The notes under the pieces are model-generated. The model was not told the origin of the DNA. It searched no databases and was given only the letters and a program-made list of their open reading frames with translations. The position numbers and the translations under genes are program-made. This document shows, one piece after another, positions 1 through 7,405 of a stretch of 64,000 nt of DNA. The stretch's first letter is position 1; the number at the start of each line of letters is the position of its first letter. Source of the stretch: JAEVLT01 sp044598425. Its GTDB lineage: Bacteria > Bacillota > Bacilli > Bacillales > Cytobacillaceae. Location: the NCBI GenBank assembly GCA_044598425.1, contig CP172536.1:1240001-1304000 (forward strand). The letters are read 5' to 3'.

Positions 1-339
1 TATAATCCTAAAGAGGAAAATGTAAACAACTATCTTGTTCATGAATTTCATGTTTTTAAAGTTGTAAATGAACTTTATATTTCTGGAGCTTCCGCTGTTG
101 CTATCAATGGTCAAAGGCTGGCAAGCAATTCGTATATTGTATGTACAGGCCCAGTCATTACGGTTGATGGCAATGAACACCCGGCTCCTTTTGTGATTAC
201 GGCGATCGGGGATCCGGATGTTTTAGCCTCAGCTTTAAACCTTACCGGGGGCGTTAAGGATCAGCTCGTTAATGATAATATTATTTTTTCGCTTGAAAAA
301 GAAGATGAGGTTGTGATGGATCCGATTTTACGAAATTAG
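1..339 (+). CDS. ylxW: DUF881 family protein, C-terminal part (YlxW-like)
   Basis: An open frame runs in from the left edge and stops at TAG 337-339, so only the last 112 residues are present. The visible part has the DUF881 pattern: an INGQRL-type segment, then VCTGPVITVDG, then FVITAIGDP. The next gene belongs to the same family. In Bacillus two DUF881 genes (ylxW, ylxX) lie in tandem between divIB and sbp, so position and order suggest YlxW. These are small membrane-anchored proteins coded with division genes; their exact role is not established. The assignment to ylxW rather than ylxX rests on gene order. Confidence 0.75.
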   Translation, partial: YNPKEENVNNYLVHEFHVFKVVNELYISGASAVAINGQRLASNSYIVCTGPVITVDGNEHPAPFVITAIGDPDVLASALNLTGGVKDQLVNDNIIFSLEKEDEVVMDPILRN

Positions 340-384
340 AAAAATAGAATGTGTCCACGTAAAAGAAAAGGCTGGGTGACAAAA

Positions 385-1122
385 GTGGGCAAGCAAAATA
401 AAAATATAAGCTTTATCTTGATTGCAACGATTGTCGGATTTATGATTGCCATCCAATTTCAAACTGTAAAAAAACCGGTTGAAAGGGATACAAGGGATGT
501 CTGGCAATTGCGCGAAGCATTGCTGAAGGAAAAGGAATTGCAGTCTCGTTTGTTAACAGAAATACGCTCAAACGATGAAAAATTAGCTATGTATGAATCA
601 AAAAGAAAGCAAAGCAAGGAAGAAGTACTAAGGGATACCCTAAAAGAACTGAAGCAGGATGCAGGATTAACGGAAGTATCCGGGCCGGGAATCATCCTTA
701 CAATTGAACCGGTTGAAGAGGCCATCAAACTAGGTGAACCTGTGATGAAAATTGTTTCTCCAGACTTGCTAAAGCGGCTCTTAAATGAATTGAATATGGA
801 TGAGGCAAAATATGTTTCCATCGACGGTCAAAGAATTATTAACACAACGGTAATTCGCGATATAAACAAGGAAACGAAAATCGATGGCCATTCAGTGAAA
901 ACTCTTCCGTTTGAAGTAAAAGTGATAGCAGACAATATGAGTAAGGCAGAAAAGCTTTATAACCTCATGAAAGCATCAAAATCTGCTGAAGAGTTTTTTA
1001 TCGAAAATTTACGGCTGACTGTTTCGAAACCCAATGCGAATATTACTGTTCCTGCATATGAAAACCCGATACGCATTCGGTATATGGAACCAGTGAAAGA
1101 GGGAAAGGGGAGCAATTCTTAA
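385..1122 (+). CDS. ylxX: DUF881 family membrane-anchored protein (YlxX-like)
   Basis: From GTG 385 the product is 245 residues. It has one hydrophobic N-terminal segment (about residues 9-21, ISFILIATIVGFMIA) followed by a coiled-coil-like charged stretch (about 30-90) and a DUF881 core with VSGPGIILTIEP, SIDGQRI and LPFEVKVIAD. This fits an extracytoplasmic protein with a single anchor. I chose GTG 385 because GGGTGA (374-379) sits 5 bases upstream; an in-frame ATG at 349 and a GTG at 376 are alternatives. The stop overlaps the ATG of sbp, which implies translational coupling. No enzymatic function is known for the family. Confidence 0.8.
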   Translation: MGKQNKNISFILIATIVGFMIAIQFQTVKKPVERDTRDVWQLREALLKEKELQSRLLTEIRSNDEKLAMYESKRKQSKEEVLRDTLKELKQDAGLTEVSGPGIILTIEPVEEAIKLGEPVMKIVSPDLLKRLLNELNMDEAKYVSIDGQRIINTTVIRDINKETKIDGHSVKTLPFEVKVIADNMSKAEKLYNLMKASKSAEEFFIENLRLTVSKPNANITVPAYENPIRIRYMEPVKEGKGSNS

Positions 1123-1484
1123 TGTGGCTTCCAATCATGGGATTAATTGTCGGCATTATTTTGGGATTATTAACGGATCTTCGCATTCCTGAAGAATACT
1201 CCAATTATTTGTCCATAGCTGTACTTGCGGCTTTTGACACGCTATTTGGCGGAATAAGGGCACATTTGCAAAATATTTATGATGAAAAAGTATTTGTCTC
1301 GGGTTTTTTCTTTAATATTTTACTAGCTGCAAGTTTAGCTTTTCTAGGTGTCCATCTTGGTGTAGACTTATATTTAGCAGCCGTTTTTGCCTTTGGTGTA
1401 AGATTATTTCAAAATATAGCGGTGATTCGGCGAATATTCTTAACAAAATGGTCAACAAACAAAGAAAAATTAGAAAAAAAGTAA
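1122..1484 (+). CDS. sbp: Small basic protein Sbp (DUF1290)
   Basis: A 120-residue, largely hydrophobic protein with about three membrane segments (residues 2-18, 27-48 and 62-105) and a short basic tail. Length and location between a DUF881 gene and ftsA match Sbp of Bacillus (about 121 residues). The ATG overlaps the stop of the upstream gene by one base. Function is unknown; the conserved neighbourhood links it to cell division. Confidence 0.85.
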   Translation: MWLPIMGLIVGIILGLLTDLRIPEEYSNYLSIAVLAAFDTLFGGIRAHLQNIYDEKVFVSGFFFNILLAASLAFLGVHLGVDLYLAAVFAFGVRLFQNIAVIRRIFLTKWSTNKEKLEKK

Positions 1485-1491
1485 ATTTTTA

Positions 1492-1520
1492 AAAGGGAAT
1501 CATATAGTTGTGACGAATAT
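1492..1520 (+). promoter_or_regulatory. Candidate SigmaH promoter of ftsAZ
   Basis: AAAGGGAAT (1492-1500) and GACGAATAT (1512-1520) are separated by 11 bases. The SigmaH pattern is RnAGGAWWW, 11-12 bases, RnnGAATWW. The -10 matches fully and the -35 has one mismatch. A SigmaH promoter before ftsA is known in B. subtilis, where it raises FtsA and FtsZ for polar septation. Transcription from it would start about 80 bases before ftsA. Confidence 0.6.
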
Positions 1521-1600
1521 TTCTATAAGATATACACTTGATCATTATGAACAAAGAAAATTGTTGTTCTTTTTAAAGATGCTAAAGGAGGTGCCAAAGA

Positions 1601-2884
1601 ATGAACAGCAATGAAATTTATGTTAGTCTTGACATCGGTACATCCAGTGTAAAAGTAATTATTGGTGAAATGGTCAATGATGCGTTGAATATAATCGGCG
1701 TTGGAAATGTGAAATCTGAAGGTTTGCGCAAGGGTTCGATTGTTGATATTGATGAGACCGTTCATTCAATTCGAAAGGCTGTCGAGCAGGCCGAGCGGAT
1801 GATCGGAATGGAAATCCGCCAAGTGATCGTCGGCATTTCTGGAAATCATGTTATCCTCCAGCCATGCCATGGTGTTGTCGCTGTTTCAAGCCAAAACCGT
1901 GAAATTACGAATGAGGATGTTACACGAGTAATTGACGCCGCTCAGGTCGTATCGATTCCTCCTGAACGAGAAATTATTGGCGTTGTTGCCAAGCAATATA
2001 TTGTGGACGGCCTGGATGAAATCAATGATCCGCGTGGAATGATTGGTGTTCGTTTAGAAATGGAAGGTACAATCATTACCACTTCTAAAACAATACTACA
2101 TAATACTCTCCGCTGTGTAGAGCGTGCAGGCCTGGATATTTTAGATATTACATTACAGCCGCTTGCCACAGGATCCTTTGCACTATCAAAGGATGAGAAA
2201 GATCTTGGCGTCGCTCTTATTGATTTAGGCGGAGGATCGACCACCATTGCTTATTTTGAACAAGGTCAGTTAAAATCTGCAACAATGCTCCCCGTTGGCG
2301 GAGATCATATCACAAAGGATCTTTCCATCGGATTGCGCACATCAACAGAAGATGCTGAAAAAATTAAAATCAAGCATGGACATGCTTTTTATGATGATGC
2401 TTCTGAGGACGAAGTTTTTAGCGTCCCGATCATTGGGAGCGATCAGCATCAGCAGTTTAATCAATTGGAAATTTCTGATATTATTGAAGCAAGGATGGAA
2501 GAAATTTTTGACCTAGTTGTGGAAGAAATGAAGCGATTAGGTATTCGTGACTTGCCGGGAGGATTTGTCCTAACCGGCGGGGTAGCCAATATGCAGGGAG
2601 TTTTAGAATTGGCTGAAGAAATTTTGCAGAACAGGGTGCGTATTGCGGCTCCAGATTATATTGGTGTTAGGGAACCGCAGTATACGACGGCAGTTGGATT
2701 GATCAAATATGCTTACAAGACTGCTAGATTACCAGGGGGTATGATTTCGTCTCCGTCTTCTGTATCCGAGTCAACGGAAAGCCGTGCTCCTAAGCAACAT
2801 CAACCTAAAAACAAACCAGAAAAACAACCAGAAGAAAAGATGTCATCGCGAGTAAAAAAATTCCTTGGATACTTTTTCGAATAA
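1601..2884 (+). CDS. ftsA: Cell division protein FtsA
   Basis: An actin-like ATPase that tethers FtsZ filaments to the membrane. The 427-residue product shows the phosphate-1 motif DIGTSSVKV (about 11-19), the second phosphate loop LIDLGGGSTT (about 206-215) and the adenosine motif TGGVANMQG (about 326). A linker of about 40 residues rich in K, P and Q follows, and the protein ends in the basic amphipathic helix VKKFLGYFFE that inserts into the membrane. A strong ribosome site (AAAGGAGGTG) precedes ATG 1601. ftsZ follows after 40 bases, the usual two-gene operon. Length is close to the family's usual 430-440. Confidence 0.97.
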   Translation: MNSNEIYVSLDIGTSSVKVIIGEMVNDALNIIGVGNVKSEGLRKGSIVDIDETVHSIRKAVEQAERMIGMEIRQVIVGISGNHVILQPCHGVVAVSSQNREITNEDVTRVIDAAQVVSIPPEREIIGVVAKQYIVDGLDEINDPRGMIGVRLEMEGTIITTSKTILHNTLRCVERAGLDILDITLQPLATGSFALSKDEKDLGVALIDLGGGSTTIAYFEQGQLKSATMLPVGGDHITKDLSIGLRTSTEDAEKIKIKHGHAFYDDASEDEVFSVPIIGSDQHQQFNQLEISDIIEARMEEIFDLVVEEMKRLGIRDLPGGFVLTGGVANMQGVLELAEEILQNRVRIAAPDYIGVREPQYTTAVGLIKYAYKTARLPGGMISSPSSVSESTESRAPKQHQPKNKPEKQPEEKMSSRVKKFLGYFFE

Positions 2885-2924
2885 ATTTGCGAAAAGGACT
2901 ATCGACGAATTAGGAGGATTTGTC

Positions 2925-4070
2925 ATGTTAGAGTTTGATACAAATTTAGATTCTCTTGCTACCATTAAAGTGATCGGTGTTGGCGGCGGCGGCAATAATG
3001 CAGTGAACCGAATGATTGAACACGGCGTTCAAGGTGTGGAGTTTATCGCTGTCAATACCGATGCGCAAGCATTAAATCTTTCAAAAGCTGAAATAAAAAT
3101 GCAAATCGGCGCAAAATTAACCCGTGGTCTTGGTGCGGGAGCCAATCCTGAAGTTGGAAAAAAGGCAGCCGAAGAAAGCAAAGAGCAAATTGAATCCGCG
3201 CTCAGCGGAGCTGATATGGTGTTCGTTACCGCAGGAATGGGTGGCGGTACAGGAACGGGAGCTGCCCCTGTAATAGCGCAAATTGCCCGCGATCTTGGAG
3301 CTCTAACAGTAGGAGTTGTAACAAGACCGTTTACTTTTGAAGGTAAAAAACGTGCGACTCAGGCATCAGGCGGAATTAACGCAATGAAAGAAGCTGTGGA
3401 TACCTTAATCGTGATCCCGAATGACCGTCTTCTTGAAATCGTTGATAAAAGTACTCCAATGCTTGAGGCGTTCCGTGAAGCGGATAATGTTCTTCGTCAA
3501 GGGGTACAAGGCATTTCCGATTTAATTGCTACTCCAGGGCTGATTAACTTGGATTTTGCAGATGTCAAAACGATCATGTCCAGTAAAGGCTCTGCCTTAA
3601 TGGGGATCGGCGTTGCAGCTGGAGAAAACCGCGCTGTGGAAGCAGCCAAGAAGGCAGTAAGCTCACCGTTACTGGAAACTTCTATTGACGGTGCTCAAGG
3701 GATATTGATGAATATCACCGGAGGCATGAATTTAAGTTTATATGAAGTGCAGGAAGCGGCTGATATTGTAGCCTCTGCCTCTGATCAGGAAGTAAACATG
3801 ATCTTTGGATCGGTTATTAATGAAAATCTAAAAGATGAAATCATTGTTACCGTTATTGCTACCGGTTTTAATGAAGAAATGGTTCAATCAAAGGTCACAC
3901 GTCCGCCTTTTGGACAAGCAAAACCTGCAATGGGTACTGTAAAAAGAGAGCCAAAAAGGGAAGAAGCTGTTCAGCAGCCAGAACAAACGCGAAATGCTTC
4001 CGTCAGCCATTCCCCAGAAGACACGCTGGATATTCCAACGTTCTTGCGCAATCGAAACCGGCGTAGATAA
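2925..4070 (+). CDS. ftsZ: Cell division GTPase FtsZ
   Basis: Tubulin-like GTPase that forms the Z-ring. From ATG 2925 (ribosome site TAGGAGGA) the product is 381 residues. It shows GGGGNNAVNRM near the N-terminus, the tubulin signature GGGTGTG (106-112) and the T7-loop NLDFADV (about 208). The variable linker is rich in K, E, P and Q, and the protein ends in DIPTFLRNRNRRR, which carries the conserved peptide bound by FtsA, SepF and EzrA. An upstream in-frame start at 2865 lies inside ftsA and lacks a ribosome site. sepF, divIVA and ftsA, all partners in division or septum placement, are in the same window. Confidence 0.98.
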   Translation: MLEFDTNLDSLATIKVIGVGGGGNNAVNRMIEHGVQGVEFIAVNTDAQALNLSKAEIKMQIGAKLTRGLGAGANPEVGKKAAEESKEQIESALSGADMVFVTAGMGGGTGTGAAPVIAQIARDLGALTVGVVTRPFTFEGKKRATQASGGINAMKEAVDTLIVIPNDRLLEIVDKSTPMLEAFREADNVLRQGVQGISDLIATPGLINLDFADVKTIMSSKGSALMGIGVAAGENRAVEAAKKAVSSPLLETSIDGAQGILMNITGGMNLSLYEVQEAADIVASASDQEVNMIFGSVINENLKDEIIVTVIATGFNEEMVQSKVTRPPFGQAKPAMGTVKREPKREEAVQQPEQTRNASVSHSPEDTLDIPTFLRNRNRRR

Positions 4071-4091
4071 AAAAGAATTTTTCTTTTATAG

Positions 4092-4128
4092 AGGTACTGC
4101 TCGAATGCGAGCAGTACCTTTTCTTTTT
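4092..4128 (+). terminator. Rho-independent terminator after ftsZ
   Basis: A perfect 12-base-pair stem (4092-4103 with 4108-4119) closes a 4-base loop AATG and runs into a T-rich tract. It ends the division operon before the sporulation cluster. Confidence 0.93.
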
Positions 4129-4141
4129 ACTTAAAAAAATA

Positions 4142-4227
4142 TGACAAATTCCGAAGGCAATAGTGAAAATTTCTGTTTTTTTGATTACAGGAAGTGACAG
4201 CATCAGCCTAAACAGATACGATATACT
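4142..4227 (+). promoter_or_regulatory. spoIIG-type promoter with long spacer
   Basis: GTGACA (4194-4199) and TATACT (4222-4227) are each one base from the SigmaA consensus but lie 22 bases apart instead of 17. That matches the known architecture of the B. subtilis spoIIG promoter, where Spo0A bound over the -35 lets SigmaA polymerase work despite the spacing. Degenerate Spo0A-box-like sequences occur at 4142-4148 (TGACAAA) and 4149-4155 (TTCCGAA), and the -35 TGACAG itself resembles one. Spo0A binding is inferred. Confidence 0.6.
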
Positions 4228-4314
4228 TTTTCATAAACAGAATCGTAGAATCATTTGCGAGTTTGCTTGAAGACTTTTTCAACATCTCTGCTCATTTAGG
4301 GGGGGAGCCGATCT

Positions 4315-5253
4315 TTGACTGTTTATTTGGACGTGATTTGGCTGTTGAATTTTTTATTTGATAGCCTTCTGCTTTATTTAACAGCCATTATTTTGAAGAG
4401 AAACATTCGAATTTGGCGCCTGTTGGCCGGCGGTTTTATCGGATCGCTGATTATTCTTTTAGCTTTCACCCCAGCTGCGCCTATTTCCAGCCACCCCGTT
4501 TCGAAATTACTTTTTTCAGTTTTTATGGTTTTGACTGTTTTTAAGTATCAGCGCTGGCGGTTTTTTATTAAAGGTTTGTTTACTCTTTATTTCTCCACCT
4601 TTTTACTTGGCGGGATTTTGATTGGAGTTCACTATTTTATCCAATTTAATTCAGAATTAACGGTAAAAGTACTTGTATCCAATGTGCAAGGTTTTGGCGA
4701 CCCGGTCAGCTGGCTGTTCGTATTGCTTGGTTTTCCAGTTGCCTGGTATTTTTCAAAAGCAAAGGTAGAGAGCATTGAAATGACGAAAATCCAATTCGAG
4801 CAAATTGTAGAGGTAATTTTGACGATTGATCAAGAACAGCTTTTGTTTAAAGGATTGATTGACAGTGGAAATCAATTGTATGACCCGATTACGAAAATGC
4901 CTGTCATGTTTGTTTCAGTAAAAAACATTGAAAGCCCTCTTCCCGAACCGATCATGAAGGTTGCGGTGGAGGGGGAATCCATTCTTATGGACAATGTGGA
5001 AATCCCAAATGAATGGCAAAATCGATTACGGATCGTTCCTTGCCGAGTGGTCGGACAAGAACATCAGCTCATTGTTGCGATTAAGCCGGACGCAATAAAA
5101 ATTGTTAAAGATGATGAAGTATATTTTTATGATAAGGGGCTTGTGTCGTTTACGATGCAAGAGCTTTCCGCAGATGGAGCCTTTCAGTGTATTGTCCATC
5201 CAAAAATGCTAACAGGGCGAAAGCAGTCTGGGAACACGGTGAAAGTAAGTTAA
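4315..5253 (+). CDS. spoIIGA: Sporulation sigma-E processing protease SpoIIGA
   Basis: Membrane aspartic protease of the mother cell that removes the pro-sequence of SigE after a signal (SpoIIR) from the forespore. The 312-residue product has an N-terminal half of about five membrane segments (roughly residues 1-145) and a C-terminal protease domain. The catalytic motif LIDSGN has its aspartate at residue 183, the same number as in B. subtilis. The start is TTG 4315, set by AGGGGGGGAG (4298-4307) about 8 bases upstream. The next gene is sigE, its substrate, 45 bases downstream, so they form one operon. Confidence 0.95.
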   Translation: MTVYLDVIWLLNFLFDSLLLYLTAIILKRNIRIWRLLAGGFIGSLIILLAFTPAAPISSHPVSKLLFSVFMVLTVFKYQRWRFFIKGLFTLYFSTFLLGGILIGVHYFIQFNSELTVKVLVSNVQGFGDPVSWLFVLLGFPVAWYFSKAKVESIEMTKIQFEQIVEVILTIDQEQLLFKGLIDSGNQLYDPITKMPVMFVSVKNIESPLPEPIMKVAVEGESILMDNVEIPNEWQNRLRIVPCRVVGQEHQLIVAIKPDAIKIVKDDEVYFYDKGLVSFTMQELSADGAFQCIVHPKMLTGRKQSGNTVKVS

Positions 5254-5298
5254 TATAACTATACTCATCGCAAACAACATTTAGAAGGAGGAACTTCC

Positions 5299-6018
5299 GT
5301 GAAAAAATGGAGACTTCGTATTTCTTACTATTGGTATAAAATTTTGATCAAACTTGGTCTTAAGACGGATGAAGTTTATTATATTGGCGGAAGCGAGGCA
5401 CTGCCTCCTCCTTTGAGCAAAGATGAAGAAGAGCTGCTATTGAAAAAATTGCCAAATGGCGATAAAGCAGCGAGGTCGATCCTCATAGAGCGAAATTTGC
5501 GCCTTGTCGTTTACATTGCGAGGAAATTTGAAAATACTGGGATTAATATTGAAGACTTGATCAGCATCGGCACTATTGGTTTAATTAAGGCGGTAAACAC
5601 GTTTAATCCCGAAAAGAAAATTAAACTGGCTACATATGCGTCAAGATGCATTGAAAATGAGATTTTGATGTATTTAAGGCGGAATAATAAAATCAGATCC
5701 GAGGTGTCATTCGATGAACCATTGAATATCGACTGGGATGGTAACGAGCTTTTACTATCCGATGTTCTTGGAACCGATGAAGATATTATCACAAAAGATC
5801 TGGAAGCCAATGTGGATCGAAAACTGCTCTTAAAAGCACTGCATCAATTATCTGACAGAGAGAAACAAATCATGGAACTGCGGTTCGGCCTGATCAATGG
5901 CGAGGAAAAAACGCAAAAAGACGTTGCGGATATGCTGGGAATTTCGCAATCATACATTTCAAGATTGGAAAAAAGAATTATTAAAAGGCTGCGCAAAGAA
6001 TTTAATAAAATGGTGTAA
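5299..6018 (+). CDS. sigE: RNA polymerase sporulation sigma factor pro-SigE
   Basis: Mother-cell sigma factor made as an inactive precursor. The 239-residue product begins with a basic amphipathic pro-sequence (about residues 1-27) ending before YIGGSEALPPPLS, which is removed by SpoIIGA. Sigma region 2 is visible around NIEDLISIGTIGLIKA and YASRCIENEI. Region 4 has the helix-turn-helix DVADMLGISQSYISRLEK near the end. GTG 5299 follows a strong site (AGAAGGAGGA). Length is the same as in B. subtilis. No terminator follows, so transcripts may read into sigG. Confidence 0.97.
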   Translation: MKKWRLRISYYWYKILIKLGLKTDEVYYIGGSEALPPPLSKDEEELLLKKLPNGDKAARSILIERNLRLVVYIARKFENTGINIEDLISIGTIGLIKAVNTFNPEKKIKLATYASRCIENEILMYLRRNNKIRSEVSFDEPLNIDWDGNELLLSDVLGTDEDIITKDLEANVDRKLLLKALHQLSDREKQIMELRFGLINGEEKTQKDVADMLGISQSYISRLEKRIIKRLRKEFNKMV

Positions 6019-6121
6019 TCGTTTTGTGAAATAATTTTTTTGGGGTTAAAAAAGCCGGATGAATGGTGAAAACGAGAGGATTTCCAGGTATTTCCCAAAA
6101 TTTAAGCTAGAAATGACAAGT

Positions 6122-6150
6122 GCATATTTTTCCTTCCCGGGGAGATACTG
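6122..6150 (+). promoter_or_regulatory. Candidate SigF/SigG promoter of sigG
   Basis: GCATA (6122-6126) and GGAGATACTG (6141-6150) are separated by 14 bases. The -10 agrees with the SigF pattern GGnRAnAMTW at nine of ten positions, and the -35 fits GYWTA; the usual spacer is about 15. In B. subtilis sigG is transcribed in the forespore by SigF and then by SigG itself. The start would fall about 35 bases before the sigG start codon. Confidence 0.5.
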
Positions 6151-6165
6151 TTTTTTGTACAGCAG

Positions 6166-6178
6166 CTCCTGTGAGGAG
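6166..6178 (+). promoter_or_regulatory. Hairpin masking the sigG ribosome site
   Basis: CTCCT (6166-6170) can pair with AGGAG (6174-6178) across a GTG loop, and AGGAG is the core of the Shine-Dalgarno sequence of sigG. Weak translation of sigG caused by a leader hairpin has been described in B. subtilis. The pairing is seen directly; its effect here is inferred. Confidence 0.5.
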
Positions 6179-6188
6179 GGAAAAGAGA

Positions 6189-6968
6189 TTGACTCGAAAT
6201 AAAGTTGAAATTTGCGGTGTCGATACATCAAAACTTCCTGTATTAAAAAACGAAGAAATGAGATTGCTCTTCAAGCAAATGCAAGCTGGCGATATTAGCG
6301 CTCGTGAAAAACTCGTCAATGGAAATTTAAGGCTTGTTTTAAGTGTGATTCAGCGCTTTAACAACCGGGGCGAGTTTGTTGATGACCTGTTCCAGGTCGG
6401 CTGTATCGGTCTTATGAAATCAATTGATAATTTTGATTTAGCTCAAAATGTAAAGTTTTCAACTTATGCAGTGCCCATGATTATCGGAGAAATACGCCGT
6501 TATTTGCGTGACAATAATCCGATTCGCGTCTCGAGATCACTTCGGGATATTGCCTATAGAGCCCTTCAGGTAAGGGAGAGGCTGATGAGTGAAACGTCGA
6601 GGGAACCGACGGCGGAAGAAATTGCCCGAGTTTTAGAAGTTCCGCATGAAGAGATTGTTTTTGCACTTGATGCGATTCAAGATCCCGTTTCTTTATTTGA
6701 ACCGATTTACAATGATGGCGGGGACCCGATATATGTAATGGATCAATTAAGTGATGAACGCAACAAAGATACGCATTGGATTGAAGAAATCGCATTAAAA
6801 GAAGGCATGAGAAGGCTAAATGATCGGGAAAAAATGATTCTCCGCAAGCGGTTCTTTCAAGGAAAGACGCAGATGGAAGTTGCAGATGAAATTGGAATTT
6901 CCCAAGCTCAAGTTTCCAGACTGGAAAAAGCAGCGATTAGACAAATGAATAAAAATATTCAAAGTTAG
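6189..6968 (+). CDS. sigG: RNA polymerase late forespore sigma factor SigG
   Basis: Directs late forespore transcription. The 259-residue product carries sigma region 2 (NLRLVLSVIQRF, DDLFQVGCIGLMKSIDNF, FSTYAVPMIIGEIRRYLRD), region 3 (SRSLRDIAYRALQVRE) and a region 4 helix-turn-helix (QMEVADEIGISQAQVSRLEK). TTG 6189 is chosen because GAGGAGGG (6173-6180) lies 8 bases upstream and because it gives the family's conserved N-terminus (TRNKVEICGVDTSKLP) and length (260 in B. subtilis). An upstream in-frame ATG at 6120 would start before the likely transcription start. A terminator follows at once. Confidence 0.97.
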   Translation: MTRNKVEICGVDTSKLPVLKNEEMRLLFKQMQAGDISAREKLVNGNLRLVLSVIQRFNNRGEFVDDLFQVGCIGLMKSIDNFDLAQNVKFSTYAVPMIIGEIRRYLRDNNPIRVSRSLRDIAYRALQVRERLMSETSREPTAEEIARVLEVPHEEIVFALDAIQDPVSLFEPIYNDGGDPIYVMDQLSDERNKDTHWIEEIALKEGMRRLNDREKMILRKRFFQGKTQMEVADEIGISQAQVSRLEKAAIRQMNKNIQS

Positions 6969-6999
6969 GCTGTCCACAAAGGGCAGCTTTATTTTTTGG
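6969..6999 (+). terminator. Terminator after sigG
   Basis: GCTGTCC (6969-6975) pairs with GGGCAGC (6981-6987), with one G-T pair and loop ACAAA, followed by TTTATTTTTT. Confidence 0.85.
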
Positions 7000-7069
7000 A
7001 CTAAAAGGTTTTTTACAATGAAATTGTTCATATATTTTCTATAGAGTCCAAATGCGGGAGGCAGAAACG

Positions 7070-7336
7070 ATGGTCAAAATATCAGAATTTCAAATTAAAG
7101 ATGTTGTAAATGTTGCGGATGGAAAGAAACTCGGCAATATTGGCGATATTGATATTAATTTAACAACGGGAAAGATTGAAGCAATTGTGATTTCAGGCGG
7201 CGGTCGCGTCCTTGGCTTTTTCGGAAAGGATGAGGAAATTGTCATCACATGGAAAAATATTTTAAAGATCGGCCATGACGTCATATTGGTTCGTTATAAA
7301 GGCGGTAATGAAACGAAAATGGAGGATTCTGACTAA
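7070..7336 (+). CDS. ylmC: YlmC/YmxH family PRC-barrel sporulation protein
   Basis: An 88-residue protein made almost wholly of a PRC-barrel-like domain: SEFQIKDVVNVADGKKLG, then GDIDINLTTGKIEAIVI, then WKNILKIGHDVILV. It matches the YlmC/YmxH family found in spore formers; the precise role is unknown. ATG 7070 is set by GGGAGG 8 bases upstream; an in-frame ATG at 7052 precedes that site and is unlikely. In B. subtilis an ABC-ATPase gene, ylmA, lies between sigG and ylmC; it is absent here. Confidence 0.85.
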   Translation: MVKISEFQIKDVVNVADGKKLGNIGDIDINLTTGKIEAIVISGGGRVLGFFGKDEEIVITWKNILKIGHDVILVRYKGGNETKMEDSD

Positions 7337-7345
7337 AGCGGACAT

Positions 7346-7379
7346 ACACGATGACCATTTTAGCATCGTGTGGTACACT
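7346..7379 (+). promoter_or_regulatory. Candidate SigmaA promoter of the ylmD operon with inverted repeat
   Basis: ATGACC (7351-7356), 17 bases, TACACT (7374-7379), with a TG one base before the -10 (extended -10 type). An 8-base inverted repeat ACACGATG/CATCGTGT (7346-7353 and 7364-7371) overlaps the -35 and the spacer. The repeat has no T tract behind it, so it looks more like an operator than a terminator. No regulator is known. Confidence 0.45.
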
Positions 7380-7405
7380 AGAGAAAACTAAAATGAGGGA
7401 AAAGT

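Noticed and set aside
459..821. 120-codon minus-strand frame within ylxX
   Set aside because: Opposite to a well supported DUF881 gene, no start signal, low-complexity Ser/Phe composition.
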